This document shows positions 13,266 through 20,211 of a stretch of DNA of 22,814 nucleotides, one piece after another. This DNA comes from DATDYQ01 sp035288965 (lineage in GTDB: Archaea; Nanobdellota; Nanobdellia; SCGC-AAA011-G17; JAGVZF01): positions 1 through 22,814 of the forward strand of contig DATDYQ010000031.1 in assembly GCA_035288965.1 (NCBI GenBank). The letters are read 5' to 3'. The notes beneath the pieces were generated by a model that saw only the letters and a list, made by a program, of their open reading frames with translations, had not been told where the DNA came from and did no database searches. A program made the position numbers and the translations under genes. How positions within the stretch are numbered: the first letter of the stretch is position 1; every line of letters starts with the position of its first letter.

Positions 13266-13274
13266 TTTTTATAT
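13266..13274 (+). promoter_or_regulatory. TATA-like element upstream of galT
   Basis: TTTTTATAT would start transcription near 13296, just before the AGAGGTGA Shine-Dalgarno site. Other TATA-like stretches are close by (for example 13279-13288), so the exact element is uncertain. Confidence 0.35.
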
Positions 13275-13295
13275 TGAATTATAAATTATTAATAA

Positions 13296-13303
13296 AGAGG
13301 TGA
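13296..13303 (+). promoter_or_regulatory. Shine-Dalgarno site of galT
   Basis: AGAGGTGA precedes the ATG at 13308 by 4 nt, supporting this start. Confidence 0.55.
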
Positions 13304-13307
13304 TGAA

Positions 13308-14219
13308 ATGTCTTCTTTAAGAAAAGATTATTTGCTTGATAGATGGACATTAATATCAACTAATAGAGAAAAAAGACCAAATCTTATTGCAAAGAAAAGA
13401 AAGGTATGTTATTTTTGTGTTGGAAATGAAAAGTTAACTCCAAAAGAAACAGGGAGAGTGCAACATGGAGATGTTTGGGAATTAAGAAGTTTCTATAATA
13501 AATTTCCTGCCGTAAATAATAAAAAAAGTAATGTAAAAAGTAAAAAATATCTTGTTGAAAAAAATACTTATGGTATTCATGAAATAATTGTGGATAGTAA
13601 TGATGAAAAAAAGCAGTTATGGGATTTTGATGAAAGTCATTTATTAATGTTGTTAAAATTCTTTATTAAAAGATTAAATATTGTTGAAAAAGATAATAAA
13701 ATTAAGCATATAGCTTTATTTAAAAATCATGGAAAGGATGCTGGAGCGAGTATCCAACATTCTCATTGTCAATTAGTAGGATTAGATTTTATTCCTAAAC
13801 ATATACTTGAAGAATCAAAAGCAAGGAAGAAATGTGTTCATTGTGATATCTTGGAAATAGAATCAAAAAGTATTAGAAGATGTTATGAAACTAAGAATAT
13901 TGTGGCATTTACCCCATTTGCTTCTAGATATCATTATGAGCTTAAAATATTGCCTAAAAGACATGTAAAAGATTTAAGACAATTAAATGAAAATGAATTA
14001 TTTGAATTAAGTGAGATTATATTAAAAGCCTTAAGAAAATTAAGATCAATAAATTCAAGCTATGATATGTATTTCCATAACTCGATAAAGCATGGAAATT
14101 CGCACTTTCATGTTAAAATAGCTCCGAGATTGGCTGTTTTTGCTGGTTTTGAACTAGAAACTGGAGTGATAATAAATACAGTAAGCCCAGAGCAAGCTGC
14201 AAAGTTTTATAGAAAATGA
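13308..14219 (+). CDS. galT: Galactose-1-phosphate uridylyltransferase (GalT, HIT superfamily)
   Basis: GalT exchanges UMP between UDP-glucose and galactose 1-phosphate through a uridylyl-histidine intermediate. The start LRKDYLLDRWTLIST (4-18) is the family's opening motif. Zinc-type cysteines occur as C34-x2-C37 and C176-x2-C179. The catalytic block is NHGKDAGASIQHSHCQL (140-156), with H151-x-H153-x-Q155 as the HxHxQ triad. The C-terminal FHVKIAPRL...AGFELETG...SPEQAA segment is typical. At 303 aa it is the short archaeal-type form. It overlaps the next gene by ATGA and probably shares its mRNA. Related archaeal enzymes can act on other sugar 1-phosphates or as nucleotidyl transferases, so galactose specificity is not certain. 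Confidence 0.88.
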   Translation: MSSLRKDYLLDRWTLISTNREKRPNLIAKKRKVCYFCVGNEKLTPKETGRVQHGDVWELRSFYNKFPAVNNKKSNVKSKKYLVEKNTYGIHEIIVDSNDEKKQLWDFDESHLLMLLKFFIKRLNIVEKDNKIKHIALFKNHGKDAGASIQHSHCQLVGLDFIPKHILEESKARKKCVHCDILEIESKSIRRCYETKNIVAFTPFASRYHYELKILPKRHVKDLRQLNENELFELSEIILKALRKLRSINSSYDMYFHNSIKHGNSHFHVKIAPRLAVFAGFELETGVIINTVSPEQAAKFYRK

Positions 14220-15529
14220 AAATATTTCAAGCAAATGATATAAGAGGGATATATGGAAAAGAGTTATCAGATGAATTGGCTAAAAAGATAGGTTATGCTT
14301 TTCAAAAAATTACAAATGCAAAAAAGATTATTATAGCAAGAGATAATAGATTAAGTTCGGAAAATCTAAAAAATAGCTTTCTTTACGGGATAGATGCAGA
14401 AATTATAGATATTGGTGTTGTTCCTGTTTCTTTGTTTTATTTTGTTATGAATAAATATTATAGCCAAGATTCTGGAGTTATGATAACCGCTTCCCACCTA
14501 GGAAAGGAATTGAATGGATTTAAATTTATTAATAGAACAAATAATCTAACTTATGAAAATGGAATAAAAGAAATTGAGGATATTGCAGGTTTATTGATTA
14601 ATGTTGAATATAAAGAAAAAAACATTATCTTAAAGAATTATAGTAAGGAATATATTAATTGGATAACTAAAGACATTAAAGTAAAAAAAAGATTAAGAAT
14701 AATTATTGATAGCGGTAATGGGATTGTTGGACCTTATTTTATTAAAGCCCTAAAAAAGTTAAAAATAAATTATTATGGATTGCATTTAGACCCTGATGGA
14801 AGATTTCCAAACCACATTGCTAATCCTATGATTAAGAATAGTTTAGAAGATATAAGAAGAGAAGTTGTAAGAAAAAGAGCTAGTTTTGGGTTGGCATTTG
14901 ATGGGGATGGGGATAGAGTAAGATTGATAGCGGAGGATAGTGAAATTATAGATAATGATTTTTTATTAGCCATGTTATCACATTCTATATTATTGGAAAA
15001 GAAAATTAAAGTAATTTATACAAATGTTTGTTCAAGTGTTGTTAAAGATGTGGTTAAAATGTATAAAGGAAAGCCAATATTGGGGAAGATTGGGCATTCT
15101 TATATAATAAATATGGCAAAAAAAGAAAAAGTTGATTTGGTTGGGGAATTTTCAGGACATTTTGGATTTAAGGAAAATTTTTATTATGATGATGGATTAT
15201 ATGCTGGATTAAGGATTATTGAAATGATAAACAAAAATAGGGGCTTTTTTAATGATTTAAGAGAGTTAAGAAAGAATTATTATTTAACTGATGAAATTAG
15301 AATTAAGTCAAAAAATAAAATGGATATTGTTAAAAAGTTAAATACTTTATTAAGAAACAAAAGGAAGAGTAATTTTGATGGCTTAAAGATTTATTTTAAG
15401 GGTGGTTGGGCACTAATCAGAGCCAGTAATACTGAAGATTTAATCTCTTTTAGGGCTGAAGCGAAAGATAAAGCTGAATTAAAGGCTATAACTAACTTAA
15501 TATTATCTAAAATAAAGAAATTTGCATAA
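14216..15529 (+). CDS. Phosphomannomutase/phosphoglucomutase family protein
   Basis: Phosphohexomutases move phosphate between C6 and C1 of hexoses and so feed nucleotide-sugar or glycogen synthesis. The four functional blocks are all present. The active-site serine loop is TASHLG (91-96, S93, usually TASHNP). The metal loop is DGDGDR (229-234). The sugar-binding loop is GEFSGH (310-315, usually GEESGH). The phosphate-binding loop is RASNTED (402-408, usually RPSGTEP). The N-terminal NDIRGIYGKEL is also characteristic. Length, 437 aa, is normal. The three altered motifs could change substrate preference. Translation is coupled to galT by an ATGA overlap. Whether it prefers glucose, mannose or glucosamine phosphate cannot be read from the sequence; the neighbouring glycogen genes make glucose 1-phosphate attractive. 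Confidence 0.88.
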   Translation: MKIFQANDIRGIYGKELSDELAKKIGYAFQKITNAKKIIIARDNRLSSENLKNSFLYGIDAEIIDIGVVPVSLFYFVMNKYYSQDSGVMITASHLGKELNGFKFINRTNNLTYENGIKEIEDIAGLLINVEYKEKNIILKNYSKEYINWITKDIKVKKRLRIIIDSGNGIVGPYFIKALKKLKINYYGLHLDPDGRFPNHIANPMIKNSLEDIRREVVRKRASFGLAFDGDGDRVRLIAEDSEIIDNDFLLAMLSHSILLEKKIKVIYTNVCSSVVKDVVKMYKGKPILGKIGHSYIINMAKKEKVDLVGEFSGHFGFKENFYYDDGLYAGLRIIEMINKNRGFFNDLRELRKNYYLTDEIRIKSKNKMDIVKKLNTLLRNKRKSNFDGLKIYFKGGWALIRASNTEDLISFRAEAKDKAELKAITNLILSKIKKFA

Positions 15530-15556
15530 TTCAAGGTTATAAACTCTAAACAGATT

Positions 15557-15572
15557 ATTAACTATTGTTAAT
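15557..15572. repeat. Inverted repeat (6-4-6) upstream of the glycogen operon
   Basis: ATTAAC, a TATT spacer, then GTTAAT: perfect dyad symmetry about 50 bp before the operon TATA box. It could be a regulator site for the operon or lie in the 3' end of the phosphohexomutase transcript. There is no U-run directly after it, so a classical hairpin terminator is unlikely. Confidence 0.35.
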
Positions 15573-15579
15573 CTTAATT

Positions 15580-15615
15580 TAGGATTAAAATTTAAAAGTT
15601 AAATTAAAAATCCTA
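15580..15615. repeat. Spaced inverted repeat just before the operon TATA box
   Basis: TAGGATT (15580-15586) is matched by AATCCTA (15609-15615), separated by an A/T-only stretch that itself pairs partly. The right arm ends 7 bp before the TATA box, where it could overlap the BRE or an operator. Confidence 0.3.
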
Positions 15616-15622
15616 GGAAACA

Positions 15623-15630
15623 TTTATATA
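15623..15630 (+). promoter_or_regulatory. TATA box of the glycogen operon
   Basis: TTTATATA with an A-rich element before it predicts transcription from about 15652, leaving a short leader that holds the GAGGTG site. Confidence 0.5.
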
Positions 15631-15659
15631 GTAATTAATTTACTATTCTTAAGAGAAAA

Positions 15660-15665
15660 GAGGTG
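15660..15665 (+). promoter_or_regulatory. Shine-Dalgarno site deciding a TTG start
   Basis: GAGGTG lies 7 nt before the TTG at 15673. An ATG at 15669 is closer but in another frame that does not encode the family's N-terminus. The TTG frame gives the expected MKVLMFGWELPP opening. Confidence 0.6.
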
Positions 15666-15672
15666 TAGATGG

Positions 15673-16917
15673 TTGAAGGTTTTAATGTTTGGCTGGGAAC
15701 TACCTCCCTTGTATAGCGGAGGATTAGGGATTGCCTGCCATGGACTGACAAAAGGATTAAGTAGACAAGATGTTAAAATAACATTTGTATTGCCTTCTGG
15801 TCAAAAAGATATAAAACAAGATTATATGAATATTGTTTTTGCTGATTCTGAAACTAGTGAAGATGTAAAGATAATTCAGATTAATAGCATATTAACTCCA
15901 TATTTAAATTCTAAAGAATATAATGAAAAGGTAAATTATCTGAAAAGTTTGGCTGGGAATGAAGCTTTTATTTATGGAAGTAGTTTAGCTAGTGAGGTTA
16001 CAAGATATACCAAAGCAGCTGCAAAAATAGCTTTAAATGAGGAATTTGATATAATCCATTGTCATGATTGGATGACTTTTGGGGCTGGAATTTTAGCTCA
16101 AGAAACTTCTCTTAAAAAAGGAAAAAGAAAACCATTAATTGTTCAAGTACATGCTACAGAAATTGATAGAACTGGAGATAACCCAAATAATTTTATCTAT
16201 CAAATGGAGAAATATGGTATGGAAAGGGCTGATAAGATAATAGCTGTTAGTAATTATCTAAAAAATGTTATAACTCATTATTATTTTATAAATCCGGATA
16301 AGATTGAAGTTGTTCATAATGCTATTGAATTTGGGGATTATGAATGTGATGAAACATTTAATTTAAATAAAAATTATAAGATTGTTTTATTTCTCGGAAG
16401 AGTTACCTTACAAAAAGGCCCAGATTATTTTTTAAAAGCAGCTAAAAGAATTTTAGATGTAAGAGATGATGTAAGATTTGTAGTTGCTGGAAATGGTGAT
16501 ATGTGGTTTAGGATAGTGGAAGAAAGTGCTAATCTAGGAATTGGAGATAAAGTATTTTTTACTGCTTTTTTAAATAGAGAAGGAACAAACAGAGCTTTTA
16601 AGCTAGCAGATTTAGTTGTTGTTCCATCTGTTTCTGAACCTTTTGGAATAGTCCCATTGGAAGCTATAAGACACGGAGCTCCCGTAATAGTATCAAAACA
16701 ATCTGGAGTTATTGAGGTTGTTAATAGTTGTCTAACTGTAGATTTTTGGGATGTAGATGAGATGGCAAATAAAATTCTAGGAATTTTGGATAATAATGTT
16801 TTGTATAATGAATTAAAAGAAAATGGTAAAAAGGAATTAGAACATGTCACTTGGGATAATTCTGCAAAAAAATGTATAGAAGTTTATAATCATGTTTTAG
16901 GGGGTGGAAAATGGTAA
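15673..16917 (+). CDS. Glycogen/starch synthase-like glycosyltransferase (GT4/GT5 group)
   Basis: This retaining GT-B enzyme probably extends an alpha-1,4-glucan from a nucleotide sugar. Visible marks are the N-terminal donor/acceptor loop SGGLG (15-19), IHCHDW (128-133), VHATEIDR (159-166), a second-domain start with LGRVTLQKGPD (241-251), and the E-x7-E motif EPFGIVPLE (E322, E330) followed by HGAPVIVSKQSGVIEVV. The length of 414 aa is shorter than bacterial GlgA (about 480). It is the first gene of the operon, begins at TTG, and overlaps the GH57 gene by 7 bp. Within the same operon a GT3 glycogen synthase is also present, so this protein may have a distinct role such as primer synthesis, maltodextrin formation or a different donor. 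Family firm, exact product inferred. Confidence 0.85.
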   Translation: MKVLMFGWELPPLYSGGLGIACHGLTKGLSRQDVKITFVLPSGQKDIKQDYMNIVFADSETSEDVKIIQINSILTPYLNSKEYNEKVNYLKSLAGNEAFIYGSSLASEVTRYTKAAAKIALNEEFDIIHCHDWMTFGAGILAQETSLKKGKRKPLIVQVHATEIDRTGDNPNNFIYQMEKYGMERADKIIAVSNYLKNVITHYYFINPDKIEVVHNAIEFGDYECDETFNLNKNYKIVLFLGRVTLQKGPDYFLKAAKRILDVRDDVRFVVAGNGDMWFRIVEESANLGIGDKVFFTAFLNREGTNRAFKLADLVVVPSVSEPFGIVPLEAIRHGAPVIVSKQSGVIEVVNSCLTVDFWDVDEMANKILGILDNNVLYNELKENGKKELEHVTWDNSAKKCIEVYNHVLGGGKW

Positions 16918-18155
16918 GTGTTTGCTTTTATTTTCAATTGCATCAACCTTATAGATTAAATAAATATCAAGTATTTGATATTGGAAGAGCTAAGAATTAT
17001 TTTGATGATATGAAGAATATTGGTGTTTTACAAAAAGTTGCTGGAAAATGTTACTTGCCTTCAAATAAAATGATGTTAGAATTAATAAGAAAAACAGATG
17101 AAAAATTTAAGGTTAGTTATTCTATGACGGGAGTTTTATTTGAGCAATTAAGAGATCATGCACCTGAAGTAATACAAAGTTTCCAAGATTTAAGCAAAAC
17201 AGGAAATGTTGAATTTTTGTCTGAAACTTATTATCATTCATTGTCATTTTTATTTTCAAAAGGGGAGTTTAAAGAACAAATAAATATGCATAAAAGATTG
17301 ATAAAAAAAGAATTTAAGCAGATTCCTACAATATTCAGAAATACAGAATTAGTTTATAATAATGAGTTAGCTAATTTCATAGAAAACATGGGATATAAAG
17401 GAATCTTAGGAGAAGGAGCTGACCATATATTGCAATGGAGAAGTCCTAATTTCTTGTATAGACCAAAAACAACTAGAAAAATAAAGTTATTATTAAAGAA
17501 TTATAAATTAAGTGATGATGTAGCATTCAGATTCAGTTCAAGAGACTGGAATGAGTGGCCATTAAACGCTGAGAAATATGCTGCTTGGATTAATGCAGTA
17601 AATGGTAATGGAAATGTTGTAAATTTATTTTTAGATTATGAAACTTTGGGAGAACATCAATGGGAAGATACGGGAATATTTGAATTCTTTAAGCAATTAC
17701 CTTTTGAAATATTAAAAAATAATGATAACAATTTCATGACTCCAAGTGAAGTTGTAAAAAATTATGATACTGTATCCGAATTAGATGTACACAATATTGT
17801 TTCATGGGCTGATGTTGAAAGAGATTTAAGCGCTTGGATTGGAAATAATATGCAAATGTTAGCTATAAGAAAATTGTATGAAGTTGGGCAAGAAATAATA
17901 CAAACTAGAAATGAAGAATTCGCTAATTTATGGAGAAGATTACAAACAAGTGATCATTTCTATTATATGTGCACAAAATGGTTTAATGATGGAGATGTGC
18001 ACAAATATTTTAATCCTTATGATACACCGCATGATGCATTTATTGCTTATATGAATGTATTGGCGGATCTAAAGATAAGAATAAAAAATTGGAGGCTTGA
18101 AAATGAGAAAAAGAATTTCGAAAGAAGAAGCAGGAAGAATCTTGCAAGATTGTGA
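16911..18155 (+). CDS. Glycoside hydrolase family 57 (alpha-amylase type)
   Basis: GH57 enzymes are retaining alpha-glucanases: amylases, 4-alpha-glucanotransferases and branching enzymes. All five conserved regions are recognisable: HQPYR (11-15), GNVEFLSETY (98-107), the nucleophile region FRNTELVY (142-149, E146), the acid/base region LDYETLGEHQW (241-251, D242) and SWADVERDLSAWIGN (298-312). The protein is 414 aa with no signal peptide, so it is intracellular and acts on internal glucan. The 7-bp overlap with the preceding synthase and a long overlap with the next gene place it inside the operon. Its size fits the shorter amylase subgroup more than GH57 branching enzymes (over 500 aa), yet branching or transferase activity cannot be excluded; no other branching-enzyme candidate exists in the cluster. 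Confidence 0.92.
   Translation: MVSVCFYFQLHQPYRLNKYQVFDIGRAKNYFDDMKNIGVLQKVAGKCYLPSNKMMLELIRKTDEKFKVSYSMTGVLFEQLRDHAPEVIQSFQDLSKTGNVEFLSETYYHSLSFLFSKGEFKEQINMHKRLIKKEFKQIPTIFRNTELVYNNELANFIENMGYKGILGEGADHILQWRSPNFLYRPKTTRKIKLLLKNYKLSDDVAFRFSSRDWNEWPLNAEKYAAWINAVNGNGNVVNLFLDYETLGEHQWEDTGIFEFFKQLPFEILKNNDNNFMTPSEVVKNYDTVSELDVHNIVSWADVERDLSAWIGNNMQMLAIRKLYEVGQEIIQTRNEEFANLWRRLQTSDHFYYMCTKWFNDGDVHKYFNPYDTPHDAFIAYMNVLADLKIRIKNWRLENEKKNFERRSRKNLARL
18091..18095 (+). promoter_or_regulatory. Shine-Dalgarno site inside the GH57 gene
   Basis: GGAGG within the GH57 reading frame lies 7 nt before the ATG at 18103, marking internal initiation of the small overlapping gene and favouring this ATG over the in-frame TTG at 18097. 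Confidence 0.6.
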
Positions 18156-18411
18156 ACAAGATAAGGTGTTTTGGGCGAAAAATGGAGTAACAATAAAAAA
18201 CTTGGATGAATTACATATCGCATTGAAGATGATGGATGAAGATTCATACAAATACCATGTAAATAGTGAAAGAAATGATTTTGTAAACTGGCTAAGAGAT
18301 GTTGTTAATGATGATTTCTTAGCAAAAGAAATGTTAAAGGCAAGAAATAGAGAATCTGCAATCAAGAAAGTAAGTGAGAGATTAAATACACTAAGTGGAA
18401 TGTTAAAGTAA
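18103..18411 (+). CDS. Small soluble protein, DUF5752-like (102 aa)
   Basis: The protein starts inside the GH57 gene, overlapping its last 53 bp in another frame, and ends one base before the GT3 start codon. It is a compact, mostly helical protein with no membrane segment. The central part reads KNGVTIKNLDELHIALKMM, then YKYHVNSERNDFVNWLRDVV and a DDFLAKEM segment. This NG...L..L..AL..M......YHVN...NDF.NW pattern is one I associate with the DUF5752 family, seen beside glucan and sugar metabolism genes; the name is from memory. The histidine and two aromatic/Trp residues in the pattern are the likely functional core. Its position between a GH57 enzyme and a glycogen synthase argues for a helper or regulator of glycogen metabolism. 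Confidence 0.78.
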   Translation: MRKRISKEEAGRILQDCEQDKVFWAKNGVTIKNLDELHIALKMMDEDSYKYHVNSERNDFVNWLRDVVNDDFLAKEMLKARNRESAIKKVSERLNTLSGMLK

Positions 18412-20211
18412 ATGGAAGAAAAGACAGAATGCCTCTTCGAGGTATCTTGGGAAGTGTGTAATAAAGTTGGAGGGATATATACAGTAATAAAGAGTAAGGC
18501 AGAGTCTGAATTACAGTTACATGGAGAAAATTATTTTTTAATAGGACCTTACTTTTTGAACAAGATAATAGGAACTTTTGATGAAAAAAGTCCACCAGAT
18601 GAATTAATAGAAATATTTGAAGATCTAAAGAAGGAAGGAATAATTTGCCATTATGGAAAATGGTTAATAAAGGGAGAGCCTAAAGTAATTTTAATAGACT
18701 TCATTAACTACACTTATTGGACAAATAGCATTAAAAAAGAATTATGGGATAATTATAAAATAGATTCTTTGAATACAAACTATTTTGATTTTGATGAAAC
18801 AATGATATGGAGTTATTGTGTTGGAAAGTTTATTGAAAGATATAAAAATAAATTTGATAAAAAGATAGTTGCTCATTTCCATGAATATTTATCTGGACCT
18901 GGATTATTATATCTAAAGAAGAATAATGTTAAAGTCGGAACTGTATTTACCACACATGCAACAATTCTTGGAAGAACTTTAGACATGAATAATATAGATA
19001 TATATAATGATATTAAAAGAATTAATCCAGTCGAAGAAGCTTATAAATATGGCATACAAGCTAAATTCTTATTGGAAAAGAAATGTGCTAAAAATTGTGA
19101 TGTATTTACTTCAGTTAGTAAGATAACGGCATTAGAATGTGAACATTTCCTTGAAAGATATCCTGATATAATATTGGAAAATGGATTGAATATTGGAAAA
19201 TACCCTAGTTATGAAGAAGTTGCTGTTAAACATATATTATATAGGAATAAGATAAAAGAGTTTTTAAGTTATTATTTCTTGCCATATTATACTCTAAATT
19301 TGGAAAATACATTGATATTCTTTATTTCAGGAAGGTATGAATTCCATAATAAAGGAATTGATGTTACAATAGAAGCTTTAGCAAAATTAAATGAAGCTTT
19401 GAAAAAAGAAAATTCTGAAATGAACATTGTTGTTTTCTTTTGGATACCAACAGATACCATAAGAATAAAGCAAGAATTAATTGAAAATAGAAATTATTTC
19501 AAAGATGTACAGGATAGTATAGAAGAAAGTTTACCTGATATAAAAAGCAGATTAATAAGAGATTTAATAATGAAAGAAGGTAATGGTGATAATGGATTGT
19601 GTTCAACAGATAGTTTATTAGATAATTCCAGTTTATTTGAATTAAAAATGAAAATATTAAAATTTTTAAAGAAAGGACAACCAAGCCTATGCACTCATGA
19701 TCTTAATTATGATAATGATGCTATATTAAGCAGTTTTGTTAAATTTAATTTACTCAATAAACAAGATGATAAAGTCAGAGTTATATTTTATCCTATTTAT
19801 TTGAGCGGAGCTGATGCTTTACTTGATTTAAATTATGAAGAAGCTATAATGGGAAGTCATTTAGGAATATTCCCAAGTTATTATGAACCTTGGGGGTATA
19901 CCCCATTAGAAACAGCTGCTTTGGGGGTTCCTGCCATAACAACTGATGTTGGAGGATTTGGATTATTTATCAAAGATAAAGTGGACAGAGAACATCCTGG
20001 TATATTTGTTTTAAATATGATGAATAAAACAAGAAAAGAACATGCTGATGAGTTATTTAAGATATTATATGGATATTCAATGTTACATAAGAATGATAGG
20101 ATTAAAAATAAAGTGGAAGCGAAGAGGGTTTCATCACTTTTGGATTGGAAAAAGCTTATAACAAATTATATAAACGCACATAATCTTGCAATAGAAAAGG
20201 TATATAGATGA
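18412..20211 (+). CDS. Glycogen synthase, GT3 family (eukaryote/Bacteroidetes type)
   Basis: GT3 synthases of yeast and animals add glucose from UDP-glucose to glycogen. The N-terminal block is FEVSWEVCNKVGGIYTVI (9-26), followed by LIGPYF (43-48). HFHEYLSGPG (155-164), FTTHATILGR (179-188) and TSVSKIT (233-239) precede the second domain. That domain contains SGRYEFHNKGID (306-317), QPSLCTHDL (423-431) and the signature PSYYEPWGYTPLET (488-501, E492 and E500). The C-terminal helix with SSLLDWKKL matches the family, but the arginine cluster that binds glucose 6-phosphate in yeast is partly lysine or absent. Length, 599 aa, is shorter than yeast Gsy2 (about 700). It starts with no gap after the DUF5752-like gene and overlaps the debranching gene by ATGA. 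A second synthase family in one operon is unusual. Confidence 0.9.
   Translation: MEEKTECLFEVSWEVCNKVGGIYTVIKSKAESELQLHGENYFLIGPYFLNKIIGTFDEKSPPDELIEIFEDLKKEGIICHYGKWLIKGEPKVILIDFINYTYWTNSIKKELWDNYKIDSLNTNYFDFDETMIWSYCVGKFIERYKNKFDKKIVAHFHEYLSGPGLLYLKKNNVKVGTVFTTHATILGRTLDMNNIDIYNDIKRINPVEEAYKYGIQAKFLLEKKCAKNCDVFTSVSKITALECEHFLERYPDIILENGLNIGKYPSYEEVAVKHILYRNKIKEFLSYYFLPYYTLNLENTLIFFISGRYEFHNKGIDVTIEALAKLNEALKKENSEMNIVVFFWIPTDTIRIKQELIENRNYFKDVQDSIEESLPDIKSRLIRDLIMKEGNGDNGLCSTDSLLDNSSLFELKMKILKFLKKGQPSLCTHDLNYDNDAILSSFVKFNLLNKQDDKVRVIFYPIYLSGADALLDLNYEEAIMGSHLGIFPSYYEPWGYTPLETAALGVPAITTDVGGFGLFIKDKVDREHPGIFVLNMMNKTRKEHADELFKILYGYSMLHKNDRIKNKVEAKRVSSLLDWKKLITNYINAHNLAIEKVYR

Noticed and set aside
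15669..15671. ATG upstream of the glycogen synthase as its start
   Set aside because: It is in a different frame from the synthase; only the TTG at 15673 gives the family's N-terminus, and GAGGTG is correctly spaced for it.
15530..15672. Inverted repeats in this gap as a tRNA or riboswitch
   Set aside because: The arms are short and nearly all A/T, with no cloverleaf, T-loop sequence or conserved aptamer core.
16425..16850. Open frame of about 141 codons opposite the glycogen synthase
   Set aside because: It is an antisense shadow rich in Ser, Thr and Phe; the synthase motifs lie on the opposite strand.
18097..18099. TTG start for the DUF5752-like protein
   Set aside because: It would be only 1 nt beyond the GGAGG site; the ATG at 18103 is 7 nt away and in the same frame.
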